Source: Flavobacteriales bacterium (GTDB lineage Bacteria; Bacteroidota; Bacteroidia; Flavobacteriales_D; Sanyastnellaceae). From it: DNA of 34,259 bases. The stretch lies in the NCBI GenBank assembly GCA_030828175.1, contig JAURDB010000012.1, positions 1-34,259 on the forward strand. The letters are read 5' to 3'. The notes beneath the pieces were generated by a model. It saw only the letters and a list, made by a program, of their open reading frames with translations, had not been told where the DNA came from and did no database searches. Below are positions 15,350 to 24,123 of this stretch, in pieces (the stretch's first letter is position 1; every line of letters begins with the position of its first letter). The position numbers and the translations under genes were made by a program.

Positions 15350-16324
15350 ATGGCTGATCTCGCCTCGATACAAAAACCCGTGGCCCGCGAAATGCGGGAA
15401 TTCCAAGGGCACTTCAAGGAGGCGATGCGCACATCCGTGCCGCTGCTCGACCACATCACCCGGTACATCGTGCGAAGCCGCGGAAAGCAGATGCGTCCGC
15501 TGTTGGTATATCTGTCCGCTTCTGCCTCCGGAGGCACGCAGGAGAGGACCCACATCGCGGCGACCCTGATCGAACTGCTCCACACCGCCACCCTCGTTCA
15601 CGACGACGTGGTCGATGCTGCCGAAACGCGGCGTGGATTCCTTTCGATCAACGCCCTCTGGAAATCCAAGATTGCCGTCCTCGTAGGAGATTACCTCCTC
15701 TCTCGCGGACTGCTCATTTCCATGGAAAACGAGGGCATTGATTTGCTTCGAATCACCTCCAAAGCCGTCGAGGCCATGAGCGAGGGAGAGTTGCTGCAAA
15801 TCGAGAAGGCGCGCCGGTTGGACATCACGGAGGAGGTGTACTTCGAGATCATACGGCGCAAAACAGCATCGCTCATCGCGGCATGCTGCTCGGCAGGGGC
15901 CGCCAGTGCCGGAGCCGATGCGGAGCGCATTGAGCTGCTCCGCTCCTTTGGAGAGGAAATGGGCATCGCTTTCCAGATCAAGGACGACCTGCTGGATTTC
16001 ACACCTGCTGCCAACACGGGCAAGCCTTTGGGAGGCGACATCAAGGAGCGCAAGATGACCTTGCCCTTGATCCACACCCTCCAGTCCTTGGGCAAAGGCA
16101 AGCGCCGGTCTCTGATTCGTCGCATCAAGCGGAGTGCAGACCACCCCGGGGAAGCGGAATCCGTACTGAATGAGATTCTTGCAGGATCCGGTATGGCCTA
16201 TGCCGAGGAAAAAATGCGCCACCACCGAGACCGTGCCATCGCGTTGCTTCAGGACCTTCCCGATGGAGAAGCCCGAAGGTCACTGGAGGCGCTGGTGGAC
16301 TTTACGATATCCCGGACCAAATGA
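15350..16324 (+). CDS. Polyprenyl (octaprenyl-type) diphosphate synthase
   Basis: This 324-residue trans-isoprenyl diphosphate synthase elongates isoprenoid chains, probably for the menaquinone side chain. The first Asp-rich motif is LVHDDVVDAAETRRG, the second is FQIKDDLLDF, and the substrate Arg/Lys sites are RGKQMRP and GKPLGGDIKERKMTLPLIH. Chain length cannot be fixed from motifs; the small residues before the first DDxxD (HTATLVHDD) fit a long-chain product. IspB is a likely name but not certain. It overlaps the next gene by ATGA. Confidence 0.9.
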   Translation: MADLASIQKPVAREMREFQGHFKEAMRTSVPLLDHITRYIVRSRGKQMRPLLVYLSASASGGTQERTHIAATLIELLHTATLVHDDVVDAAETRRGFLSINALWKSKIAVLVGDYLLSRGLLISMENEGIDLLRITSKAVEAMSEGELLQIEKARRLDITEEVYFEIIRRKTASLIAACCSAGAASAGADAERIELLRSFGEEMGIAFQIKDDLLDFTPAANTGKPLGGDIKERKMTLPLIHTLQSLGKGKRRSLIRRIKRSADHPGEAESVLNEILAGSGMAYAEEKMRHHRDRAIALLQDLPDGEARRSLEALVDFTISRTK

Positions 16325-16755
16325 GACCGTCAACCCTCGCCTTTTTTTGCTGTACCCTGCTGTTTTCGGCATGCACAACGCCTTCCATCGAGGAAAAGGT
16401 GATCCGTACCTGGCCGGAAAGCGGGGAGCCCCGGGAAATCCACATTGCATTGCCGGACAGCTCCGGCACTGAAGTAAAGATTCTGCATGGCAATGGACGC
16501 ATTCACATGCGCGGTGTCCTGAAGGCAGGAAAGCGGGAGGGGACCTGGAACACCTACCGGGAAGACGGCATGCCATGGAGCCAGGTTCATTATGTCGACG
16601 GATTGAAAGACGGGCTTTTCAGAACGTGGCACGCCGGTGGCGTCCCTCACATTGAAGGCCAGCACCGCAACAACCAGCCGGACAGCACCTGGCACTTCTA
16701 CAGCACGGAAGGCGTGCTGGTCCAGACGGAGTTCTATGGGGAAGGGGCGAATTGA
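16321..16755 (+). CDS. Small MORN/YwqK-type repeat lipoprotein
   Basis: The 144-residue protein has a lipoprotein signal (LAFFCCTLLFSAC, Cys18). It then has three to four short repeats of the kind G.REGTWNTYREDG, GLKDGLFRTWHAGG and NQPDSTWHFYSTEG. These match MORN-like 'toxin-antitoxin YwqK' repeats common in Bacteroidota. They are short beta hairpins and do not by themselves indicate an antitoxin. It is translationally coupled (ATGA) to the prenyl synthase. Function unknown. Confidence 0.75.
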   Translation: MRPSTLAFFCCTLLFSACTTPSIEEKVIRTWPESGEPREIHIALPDSSGTEVKILHGNGRIHMRGVLKAGKREGTWNTYREDGMPWSQVHYVDGLKDGLFRTWHAGGVPHIEGQHRNNQPDSTWHFYSTEGVLVQTEFYGEGAN

Positions 16756-16813
16756 ACCGTCCGATGTGGGTCGTTTTCGACAAGACACATACCGAAGTAC
16801 TCCCTTCCGGGCG

Positions 16814-16821
16814 TTGATTTG
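16814..16821 (+). promoter_or_regulatory. Candidate -7 box of the glucosaminidase gene (TTGATTTG)
   Basis: TTGATTTG matches TAnnTTTG except for the second base and ends exactly 4 nt before ATG 16826. It is weaker than the other boxes, and the equal spacing is its main support. Confidence 0.3.
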
Positions 16822-16825
16822 TTCC

Positions 16826-17875
16826 ATGCCTCACATTCGTTTCGCATCCCGTCTCCCCCTCCTTGTTCTGCTCTGCTCGGCTTCAGCCTGCATGGCGAGC
16901 GGTGAGGAAGATCAGCGGAACTACATCCAGAAATGGAAGGATGAAGCCGTTCGGCAAATGGCCATCCATCGGATTCCGGCGAGCATCACTTTGGCACAAG
17001 GCCTTCTGGAAAGCGGGTCGGGAAAAAGCGAGTTGAGCGCACGCTCGAACAACCACTTTGGCATCAAATGCCACAAGGATTGGGAAGGGGGGCGCACCTA
17101 CCACGACGACGATGCCAAAGGCGAGTGCTTTCGGGTCTATGCTGACGCCCGGGACAGTTTTGAGGACCACAGCATCTTCTTGAAGCGCAAGCGCTATGAA
17201 AGTCTTTTCGAACTGAATATCGATGACTACAAAGGCTGGGCAAGGGGGCTCAAGAGATGCGGGTATGCAACCAGCCCAACCTATGCCAAGGCTTTGATTG
17301 AACTGATTGAGCGCCATGGGCTAGATGATTACGACGAAGAGGGCATCGCCTTGCTGAAGGCCGGCACCATCCCCAATCGAATCACCGATCAGGAAGCCGA
17401 AACCGTGTCTGATGCTCATCCGACCGACGGAGGGTCCGCGGGCCAGGGGTCATCCTCTGTTCGCGTTGGGGGAGGACGTCTGAACGGCATCACCGAGAAT
17501 GATGTGTCCTGGGTGGAAATCCGGGCCGGTGAAACCATTGGACAGATTGCAGAGCAGATGGAGTTGGCCCTTTGGCAGCTTCGCAAATACAATGACCTGG
17601 GCGAATTGAGCAAAACCACCCGCTTTGATTCGGCCCGACGTCTTTACATCCAGCCCAAGCGAAGGCGGGGCAGCCAACATTGGCACCTTGTCAAGAATGG
17701 GGAAACCCTGCGTACCATCAGCGATCTGGAAGCGGTAAAGCTGAAGGTGCTCATGAAGAGGACAGACAAAGGCCCCGATGAGGAATTGAAAACCGGTACC
17801 CTTGTTCCCCTTCGCTTCGCTACCGGCGACGATGGCAAACTGCCTTGGTATGCTTGGGGCGGTGGTGCGCGTTGA
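16826..17875 (+). CDS. Exported N-acetylglucosaminidase (GH73) with two LysM-like domains
   Basis: The track's ORF starts in the previous gene. The start ATG 16826 gives 349 residues with a signal peptide (LPLLVLLCSASACMA; Cys22 might be a weak lipobox). Residues ~35-165 are a mannosyl-glycoprotein endo-beta-N-acetylglucosaminidase-like domain with ITLAQGLLESGSGKSELSARSNNHFGIKC (catalytic Glu in LLESG) and CGYATSPTYAKALIELIERHGL. Two LysM-type segments follow (VEIRAGETIGQIAEQM..LWQLRKYND and HLVKNGETLRTISD). It should cut peptidoglycan glycan strands in the envelope, for growth or cell separation (inference). Confidence 0.88.
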   Translation: MPHIRFASRLPLLVLLCSASACMASGEEDQRNYIQKWKDEAVRQMAIHRIPASITLAQGLLESGSGKSELSARSNNHFGIKCHKDWEGGRTYHDDDAKGECFRVYADARDSFEDHSIFLKRKRYESLFELNIDDYKGWARGLKRCGYATSPTYAKALIELIERHGLDDYDEEGIALLKAGTIPNRITDQEAETVSDAHPTDGGSAGQGSSSVRVGGGRLNGITENDVSWVEIRAGETIGQIAEQMELALWQLRKYNDLGELSKTTRFDSARRLYIQPKRRRGSQHWHLVKNGETLRTISDLEAVKLKVLMKRTDKGPDEELKTGTLVPLRFATGDDGKLPWYAWGGGAR

Positions 17876-17888
17876 GGCGCAAGCGCGC

Positions 17889-17896
17889 TAAATTGC
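17889..17896 (+). promoter_or_regulatory. Candidate -7 box of the homogentisate dioxygenase gene (TAAATTGC)
   Basis: TAAATTGC ends exactly 4 nt before ATG 17901 in a 25-bp gap between genes, so there is little room for an untranslated leader if it is used. Confidence 0.4.
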
Positions 17897-17900
17897 AGAC

Positions 17901-19085
17901 ATGCCATTCTATCAGCGGAAGGGGCAGGTCCCGCACAAGCGGCACACCCAATTCACCCAGGCGGACGGAACGCTCCACCACGAACAGCTCTTCGGAACGA
18001 TCGGCTTTGTGGGCATGAGCTCGCTGCTCTACCATTTGTATCCCCCCACGATGGTGGAGTCCGTGGCCGCGCCGCGCGATGCCCGGCCCGTGGAAGGCGT
18101 GAAGGAGAACATCACCTCGCGCCGGGTCCCGGGGTTTTCCGCGCCTTCCTCCGGCAGCGCCCTGGAAGCCCGGGTGCCGCTGATGTTCAATTCGGACTGC
18201 ACGATCTCGGTGGCCAGGCCCGACCTCCCGGACGACGAGGACCGCTTTTACAAGAATGCCGACTCCGACGAGGTCGTCTTCATCCACGACGGTGAAGGCA
18301 TCCTCCACACCCTGTTTGGCGACCTGGCCTACCGCCCTGGAGACTATCTGGTCATTCCGCGTGGCGTCATCCATCGGTGGGCTCCAGCGAACGGATCGGA
18401 GCAGCGCTGGCTGGTGGTGGAGAGCGCCCATCCCATCGTCACACCCAAGCGCTATCGGAACCATTTCGGGCAATTGTTGGAGCACAGCCCATTCTGCGAG
18501 CGGGACTTGCGGGCGCCTGAGCATGTTCCGGCCGTCGACCGCGCCGGTTCTTTTCCGATTGATGTGCGCAAAGAGGGCATGATCCATACCGTCACCTACG
18601 GCCGCCATCCCTTCGACGTGGTCGGTTGGGACGGATACCATTTTCCCTACGCCTTCTCCATCCACGACTTCGAGCCCATCACGGGGCGCGTGCACCAGCC
18701 GCCGCCGGTGCACCAGACCTTTGAGACCGATGCCTTTGTCATCTGCAGCTTCTGCCCCAGGCTCTACGACTACCACCCCAAGTCCATTCCCGCCCCTTAC
18801 AACCACAGCAACATCGATTCCGACGAAGTGCTGTACTACGTAGAAGGCAATTTCATGAGCCGCAAGGGGATCTCGCGCGGGGATCTGACCCTGCATCCAG
18901 GAGGCATTCCCCACGGACCGCACCCCGGCACCTACGAGGGCTCCATCGGCAAGACCGGTACTGCCGAACTCGCCGTCATGGTCGACACCTTCCGGCCCCT
19001 GCGCCTGACCCAGCAAGCCCTGGACATCGAGGACGGTGGCTACCACACCAGCTGGCTCGGTTACACCCCAAAAATCATCGACTGA
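17901..19085 (+). CDS. hmgA: Homogentisate 1,2-dioxygenase
   Basis: The enzyme opens the ring of homogentisate to maleylacetoacetate in tyrosine breakdown, using Fe(II). The 394-residue protein has two cupin halves, each with a DSDEV...G(D)..(I/H)P.G..H pattern. The likely iron ligands are in the second half: H302 and E309 in YNHSNIDSDEV, and H338 in GGIPHGPHPG. The N-terminus (PHKRHTQF..DGTLHHEQLFGTIGF) fits the bacterial subfamily, which is shorter than the ~440-residue human-type enzyme. In the human protein the first two ligands are six apart, here seven, so the alignment needs one inserted residue. It is followed 8 bp later by the enzyme that makes its substrate. Confidence 0.92.
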   Translation: MPFYQRKGQVPHKRHTQFTQADGTLHHEQLFGTIGFVGMSSLLYHLYPPTMVESVAAPRDARPVEGVKENITSRRVPGFSAPSSGSALEARVPLMFNSDCTISVARPDLPDDEDRFYKNADSDEVVFIHDGEGILHTLFGDLAYRPGDYLVIPRGVIHRWAPANGSEQRWLVVESAHPIVTPKRYRNHFGQLLEHSPFCERDLRAPEHVPAVDRAGSFPIDVRKEGMIHTVTYGRHPFDVVGWDGYHFPYAFSIHDFEPITGRVHQPPPVHQTFETDAFVICSFCPRLYDYHPKSIPAPYNHSNIDSDEVLYYVEGNFMSRKGISRGDLTLHPGGIPHGPHPGTYEGSIGKTGTAELAVMVDTFRPLRLTQQALDIEDGGYHTSWLGYTPKIID

Positions 19086-19093
19086 ACCCTGCA

Positions 19094-20233
19094 ATGACCA
19101 TGGAACAGCAGACCCCCCAACCCGCCATCACCGTTCCCGAAGCGGACGACTTCCTGCCCCTGCTCGGCACGGACCACGTCGAGCTCATCGTCGGCAACGC
19201 CAAGCAGAGCGCCTATTACTACATGCACGCCTGGGGCTTCCAGCCGCTGGCATTCAAAGGCCTCGAGACTGGAGATTCCGACAGCGTGAGCTACGTGCTG
19301 AGACAGGATAAAATCACCCTCGTGCTGACCACGCCGCTGATGGCCGACGGGCCCCTGAACGACCACCTGAATCGCCACGGAGACGGCGTCAAAGCCGTTG
19401 CGCTGTGGGTGGACGACGCGGAGAAGAGCTGGAAGGAGACCACCTCCCGCGGCGCGGTGAGCGCCTTTGCCCCCGAAACCCGTGAAGACGGGGACGGAAA
19501 GGTGGTCCTGAGCGCCATCGAGACCTACGGCGACACCATTCACGTCTTCGTGGAGCGCAAGGCCTACAACGGGGTCTTCCTCCCTGGATACCAGGCTTGG
19601 AATCCGGTGGCGACGTCACCCGTTGTCGGCCTCAAATACATCGATCACATGGTGGGCAACGTCGGATGGGGCGAGATGAACACCTGGTGTGAATTCTATG
19701 CCAAAGTCATGGGCTTTGCGCAGTTGATCTCCTTTGATGACAAGGACATCTCCACAGATTACACCGCCTTGATGTCCAAGGTGATGAGCAACGGAAACGG
19801 GCGCATCAAATTTCCGATCAACGAGCCCGCCGAAGGGCGGAAGAAGAGCCAGATTGAGGAGTACATCGACTTTTACCAGGGCGCGGGTGTGCAGCACATC
19901 GCCGTGGCCACCGACAACATCATCGAGACGGTCACGGAGCTGCGGCGCCGCGGCATTGACTTCCTGAAAGTGCCCAGCACTTACTACGACACCGTACTGG
20001 ACCGGGTGGGTGAGATCGACGAGGACCTGGAACCCTTGCGCGACTTGGGTATCCTGATCGACCGGGACGACGAAGGGTATCTCCTGCAGATCTTCACCAA
20101 GCCCGTGGTGGACCGGCCCACGATGTTCTTCGAGATCATCCAGCGCAAGGGTGCCCAGAGCTTCGGAAAGGGCAATTTCAAGGCGCTCTTCGAGGCCATC
20201 GAACGGGAGCAGGCCTTGCGTGGCACACTCTGA
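19094..20233 (+). CDS. hppD: 4-hydroxyphenylpyruvate dioxygenase
   Basis: HppD converts 4-hydroxyphenylpyruvate to homogentisate with Fe(II) and O2. The 379-residue protein has an N-terminal vicinal-oxygen-chelate domain (FLPLLGTDHVELIVGNAKQSAYYY) and a catalytic C-terminal one. The iron ligands are H185 (YIDHMVGNV), H268 (GVQHIAVATDNI) and E347 (FFEIIQRKG). ATG 19094 or 19100 are both possible starts and differ by two residues. Placed between hmgA and the ABC ATPase gene, which overlaps its 3' end. Fumarylacetoacetase and maleylacetoacetate isomerase are not in the window. Confidence 0.95.
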   Translation: MTMEQQTPQPAITVPEADDFLPLLGTDHVELIVGNAKQSAYYYMHAWGFQPLAFKGLETGDSDSVSYVLRQDKITLVLTTPLMADGPLNDHLNRHGDGVKAVALWVDDAEKSWKETTSRGAVSAFAPETREDGDGKVVLSAIETYGDTIHVFVERKAYNGVFLPGYQAWNPVATSPVVGLKYIDHMVGNVGWGEMNTWCEFYAKVMGFAQLISFDDKDISTDYTALMSKVMSNGNGRIKFPINEPAEGRKKSQIEEYIDFYQGAGVQHIAVATDNIIETVTELRRRGIDFLKVPSTYYDTVLDRVGEIDEDLEPLRDLGILIDRDDEGYLLQIFTKPVVDRPTMFFEIIQRKGAQSFGKGNFKALFEAIEREQALRGTL

Positions 20234-21878
20234 ATCCCCCACTGCTCCTGCCCTCGCATGGCGAGGCGTGGACCTGGACATCGGGGACAAGGCCATCCTG
20301 CGTGGAATCGACCTGGCGGTGGACCACGGAAGGACCCTGGCCCTGGTCGGCGAAAGCGGGTCGGGCAAGACCATGTGCTGCATGGCCGCCCTGGGCCTCA
20401 TTCCTGGCGGAGGGCGCCTTACCGCAGGGCGGATAGAAGGGCCCGGCGGGGTGTGGATGCGGGCAGACGAAGGGGACACCGTGCCCATCCCGCGGGGCAA
20501 GGTGGTCACGATGGTTTTTCAGGAGCCGATGACCAGCCTCAACCCCACCATGCGGTGCGGTGCCCAGGTCGCGGAAGTCATCCTGAGGCACGAAAAATCG
20601 GAAGCTTCAAAGGCCCGGAAAAAAGTCCTTGGCTTGTTTGAGGAGGTCCAAATGCCCGATCCCCAGCGGGCGTGGTCTGCCTATCCTCACGAACTATCTG
20701 GTGGACAGAAACAGCGGGTTTTGATTGCCATGGCGTTGGCCAACGACCCTGACATCCTGCTGGCCGATGAACCCACCACTGCCTTGGACAGCACACTGCG
20801 TGCGGAACTCCTGGACCTCATTGCCTCCATTCAGCGCGCGCGCGGTTTGGCCTTGGTCCTCGTGACGCACGACATGGATGTGGTGGAAAGGGCGGCTGAC
20901 GAGGTGGCCGTCCTCTTGAAGGGACGGGTAGTAGAACACGGCAGCGCGGACCGCATCTTACATGCCCCAGCGCACCCATACACACGCGGCCTTTTGGCCT
21001 GTCGTGTTCCGAAGAAAGGAAGAATGACGCCGCTTCCCGTGCTCTCGGACTTCATGGGAGATGAAGCCGGCTCGGCCACCTTCCAACATCAGGAAATCCA
21101 AAGTGCCCCTGCGGACCGGCCCATGCTGTTGGAAGTGAACGCCGCTTGTAAGACCTATCCAGGGGGGGGCGTGCCCGCCTTGGACAACGTCGGCCTTTCA
21201 CTCCCGGAAGGGGGAAGCCTTGGAATTGTGGGTGGAAGCGGGTGCGGCAAGACAACCCTTGCTCGCGCCATTCTCGGTTTGCATCGACTGGACAGCGGCA
21301 GCATCCGCATCGCCGGAAAATCGGTAGAACAAAACTCCCCCGATCAGATCCGACACATCCGCAGTCAAGTAGGCCTGGTGTTCCAGGACCCTCGGGCGGC
21401 GTTGAACCCCACTCGAAAGGTGGGCGCGGCCATACGGGAGGTCCTCACCCGCTGGGGCCATACGCCCGACCAAGCCTCAACAGAAGCGGTGAAACTGATG
21501 GAGGCTGTGGGGCTTGAAGCAGATGCCCTGCATAGAAAACCAGACGCCTTTTCCGGTGGGCAACGCCAGCGGATTGTGATCGCACGGGCCCTCGCGGCCG
21601 ACCCCAAGCTGCTCATCTGTGATGAAGCTGTCGCAGCGTTGGATGTGAGCGTGCAGGCACAGGTGCTCAATCTATTGGTCGAATTGCGCAGGAAGCGCGG
21701 TCTTGCCTTGCTGTTCATCAGCCACGACCTCGGGGTTGTGAGATATCTGTGTGACCGGACGCTGGTGCTGGATCGTGGCCAAGTTGTGGAGGAAGGAGAA
21801 TCGGACCAATTGTGGGCCCATCCAACCCATGAAGTGACCCGGAGACTTCAGGCCGCCGGAGGGGGTTCGATTGCCTAA
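20220..21878 (+). CDS. Fused double-ATPase ABC protein (DppD-DppF / oligopeptide type)
   Basis: The protein (552 residues from GTG 20220) contains two complete ABC ATPase domains. The first has Walker A GESGSGKT, Q-loop VFQEPMTSLNP, signature ELSGGQKQR and Walker B ILLADEPTTALD. The second has GGSGCGKT, VFQDPRAALNP, FSGGQRQR and LLICDEAVAALDV. HPYTRGLLACRVP after domain 1 is the family mark of oligopeptide/dipeptide/nickel importers. It should power peptide import, but no permease or binding-protein gene is nearby. The GTG lies inside hppD (14-bp overlap), so it is probably cotranscribed with it; the track's ATG at 20151 would add 23 basic residues unlike the family. Substrate unknown. Confidence 0.85.
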   Translation: MAHSESPTAPALAWRGVDLDIGDKAILRGIDLAVDHGRTLALVGESGSGKTMCCMAALGLIPGGGRLTAGRIEGPGGVWMRADEGDTVPIPRGKVVTMVFQEPMTSLNPTMRCGAQVAEVILRHEKSEASKARKKVLGLFEEVQMPDPQRAWSAYPHELSGGQKQRVLIAMALANDPDILLADEPTTALDSTLRAELLDLIASIQRARGLALVLVTHDMDVVERAADEVAVLLKGRVVEHGSADRILHAPAHPYTRGLLACRVPKKGRMTPLPVLSDFMGDEAGSATFQHQEIQSAPADRPMLLEVNAACKTYPGGGVPALDNVGLSLPEGGSLGIVGGSGCGKTTLARAILGLHRLDSGSIRIAGKSVEQNSPDQIRHIRSQVGLVFQDPRAALNPTRKVGAAIREVLTRWGHTPDQASTEAVKLMEAVGLEADALHRKPDAFSGGQRQRIVIARALAADPKLLICDEAVAALDVSVQAQVLNLLVELRRKRGLALLFISHDLGVVRYLCDRTLVLDRGQVVEEGESDQLWAHPTHEVTRRLQAAGGGSIA

Positions 21879-21883
21879 TTTCG
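21876..21883 (+). promoter_or_regulatory. Candidate -7 box of the echA unit (TAATTTCG)
   Basis: TAATTTCG ends exactly 4 nt before ATG 21888. Its first three bases are also the TAA stop of the ABC gene, so part of the match is forced by the stop codon and the call is tentative. Confidence 0.35.
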
Positions 21884-21887
21884 AGCC

Positions 21888-22667
21888 ATGTCCGAAACCG
21901 CCCTCGTCACCGAGGTCCTGCACGGCCCTGTCGCCTGTTGGACACTGAACAGACCCCAGCAACTCAATGCCCTGAATGGCAAGCTCATCGAGAAACTCGG
22001 TGCCCTGGTAGAAGAAGTCCAACAGCGCGATGAAGTGCGCTGCGTGGTCCTCACCGGCTCAGGGGAAAAGGCCTTTGTCGCCGGCGCTGACATCAAGGAA
22101 TTCGCAGATTTCGACAGTGTGGCAGGACGCCGCCTCGCCGAGAAAGGTCAACGCATTCTGTTTGATGCCATCTCCCATTCGTCCAAGCCTTTTGTGGCGG
22201 CTGTGGGTGGCTTTGCGCTCGGAGGCGGGTTGGAGTTGGCACTGGCCTGCCATGTGCGTGTGGCTTCTGCCAATGCACGGTTTGGCCTACCCGAAGTTAC
22301 CCTCGGCCTGATCCCAGGATACGGTGGCACCCAACGCCTCTCCAAAATCGTTGGGCGCGGTCGCGCCATGGAGATGATTCTCTCGGCACGCATGGTGAAG
22401 GCCGACGAAGCCTTGGCCATGGGGTTGGTCAGCACGGTTGTGGAGCGAGACGTGCTCATGGATGAAGCACTGCGCATGTCCCGTGCCCTCTCAGCAAACA
22501 GCCCAAAGGCCATAGGAGCTGCCATTCGTGCCGTGCAGGCCAGCGGGTCTCCCGAAGGTTACGAAGTGGAAATCGACCAGTTCGGGCGGTGCTTCTCCAA
22601 TGAAGACTTCAAGGAAGGCGTAGCCGCCTTTCTCGAAAAGCGGAAACCTGAATTTCCCGGAAAATGA
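21888..22667 (+). CDS. Enoyl-CoA hydratase/isomerase-family protein
   Basis: The 259-residue crotonase-fold enzyme has the oxyanion-hole segments [12 protein letters not shown] and [16 protein letters not shown]. The two acid residues of true hydratases lie at [11 protein letters not shown] and [19 protein letters not shown]. That pattern favours a genuine 2-enoyl-CoA hydratase (short-chain, fatty-acid or butyrate-type) over other family members, but the substrate is not fixed. Its stop shares ATGA with dut, making it the first gene of a long overlapping run. Confidence 0.88.
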   Translation: MSETALVTEVLHGPVACWTLNRPQQLNALNGKLIEKLGALVEEVQQRDEVRCVVLTGSGEKAFVAGADIKEFADFDSVAGRRLAEKGQRILFDAISHSSKPFVAAVGGFALGGGLELALACHVRVASANARFGLPEVTLGLIPGYGGTQRLSKIVGRGRAMEMILSARMVKADEALAMGLVSTVVERDVLMDEALRMSRALSANSPKAIGAAIRAVQASGSPEGYEVEIDQFGRCFSNEDFKEGVAAFLEKRKPEFPGK

Positions 22668-23125
22668 ACGAGTCCCCCGATTTACGCATCCGAGTGGTCC
22701 ATGCGGGAGACACGCAACTTCCCCAATATGCCACCCCGTTGAGCGCGGGTCTGGATTTGCGCGCCCACCTGCCCGGTCCGGTCGTTCTGGAGCCTGGGGA
22801 ACGCCGCTTGGTGCCCACGGGGCTCCACATTGAATTGCCGGCGGGCCATGAAGCCCAGGTACGACCGCGCAGTGGCCTTGCCTACAAGCATGGCATTACG
22901 GTGCTGAATGCCCCGGGTACCATCGATGCAGATTACCGAGGAGACATCGGTGTGCTGCTCATCAACTTGGGCCAAGCCGCATTTACCATTGAACCGGGCG
23001 AGCGCATTGCCCAACTCGTCGTAGCCCCATACACCCGTGTAGAATGGGCTCCCGTCAAAGACACTGCCGAACTCGCGGTCTCCAAACGGGGAGAAGGCGG
23101 ATTCGGACATACTGGAACCTCATGA
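22664..23125 (+). CDS. dut: dUTP diphosphatase
   Basis: Dut hydrolyses dUTP to dUMP, keeping uracil out of DNA and feeding dTMP synthesis. All five trimeric-dUTPase motifs are present in 153 residues: [49 protein letters not shown] and [10 protein letters not shown]. It overlaps both neighbours by ATGA. Confidence 0.96.
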   Translation: MNESPDLRIRVVHAGDTQLPQYATPLSAGLDLRAHLPGPVVLEPGERRLVPTGLHIELPAGHEAQVRPRSGLAYKHGITVLNAPGTIDADYRGDIGVLLINLGQAAFTIEPGERIAQLVVAPYTRVEWAPVKDTAELAVSKRGEGGFGHTGTS

Positions 23126-24123
23126 ACCTCATCATCCCCATGGCGGGACGCGGCAGTCGTTTGCGTCCTCATACCCTCACGGTCCCCAAACCGCTGGTCC
23201 ACGTGGCGGGCAAGCCCATCGTCCAGCACCTTGTGGAGGACCTGGCTGCCATGAGCCCCCGTCCTTTCGCCAACATCGCCTTTGTGATTGGCGACTTTGG
23301 CGACCAGGTGGAAGCAGATTTGTTGAACCTCGCCAGCCGTCTCGGTGCCCAGGGGCACATCTGCCATCAGGACCAGCCGTTGGGCACTGCACACGCCGTC
23401 TGGTGCGCCAAGGAATGGCTGTCTGGCGAAACCGTGGTGGCATTCGCAGACACATTGTTTCGCGCGGATTTCCAGCTCGATGCAGAAGCAGACGGACACA
23501 TCTTCGTCAAGCGCATTGAGGACCCCCGCCAGTTCGGCGTGGTTGTGCTGGGTGATGATGGCGCCATCTCTGAGTATGCGGAAAAGCCAGAAGAACCCGT
23601 TTCCAACCTGGCGATGATTGGGATTTACCACTTCAAAGACGGCGGAGCGTTGGGCAGGGAAATTGACCTGCTCATCGAAAATGGCACGATGAAGGGGGGC
23701 GAGTATCAACTTCCCGATGCCTTCCGCGCCCTGACAGAACAGGGTGCGCGCTTCCGACCGGGTGAAGTCAATGCCTGGATGGACTGTGGAAACCGCGAAG
23801 TCACCGTGGAGACCAACGGCCGCATGCTCGAATTTCTGGGCGATGCTGCCGGCGTTGCGCCTGGAGCCACCGTGGAGAACAGTGTCGTGATCCCCCCTTG
23901 TATCATCCAAGAAGGTGCCGTTGTCCGAAACGCAGTCGTAGGTCCTTGCGTGACCATCGGGCCTCGAACAGTAGTAGAACGCAGCATCCTGAGCGATTGC
24001 CTCGTAGGCAGTGATGGCCATTTGAACGGTGTGAACCTCAAGGGGTCCATGATTGGAAACCACGCCTCTGTCAGCCGGTCCGGAGAGGACCTCAGCATAG
24101 GGGATTACTGCACGTCTGCATGA
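23122..24123 (+). CDS. Sugar-phosphate nucleotidyltransferase with left-handed beta-helix tail
   Basis: The start ATG 23122 shares ATGA with the dut stop; the longer track ORF runs back into dut. The 333-residue protein has the nucleotidyltransferase signature [33 protein letters not shown], a metal Asp in VVAFADTLF, and sugar-site EKPEEP and GGEYQLPDA. The C-terminal part ([52 protein letters not shown]) forms hexapeptide repeats of a left-handed beta helix. It resembles glucose-1-phosphate thymidylyl/uridylyltransferases; the actual sugar and nucleotide cannot be told. Confidence 0.85.
   Translation: MNLIIPMAGRGSRLRPHTLTVPKPLVHVAGKPIVQHLVEDLAAMSPRPFANIAFVIGDFGDQVEADLLNLASRLGAQGHICHQDQPLGTAHAVWCAKEWLSGETVVAFADTLFRADFQLDAEADGHIFVKRIEDPRQFGVVVLGDDGAISEYAEKPEEPVSNLAMIGIYHFKDGGALGREIDLLIENGTMKGGEYQLPDAFRALTEQGARFRPGEVNAWMDCGNREVTVETNGRMLEFLGDAAGVAPGATVENSVVIPPCIIQEGAVVRNAVVGPCVTIGPRTVVERSILSDCLVGSDGHLNGVNLKGSMIGNHASVSRSGEDLSIGDYCTSA

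Noticed and set aside
14849-16225. 458-residue minus-strand ORF crossing yicC and the prenyl synthase
   Set aside because: It runs antisense through the prenyl synthase and in another frame of yicC; both real genes have full motifs.
16321-16755. Antitoxin role for the MORN-type lipoprotein
   Set aside because: The YwqK 'antitoxin' label comes from repeat similarity only; a lipoprotein signal and the absence of a toxin gene argue against it.
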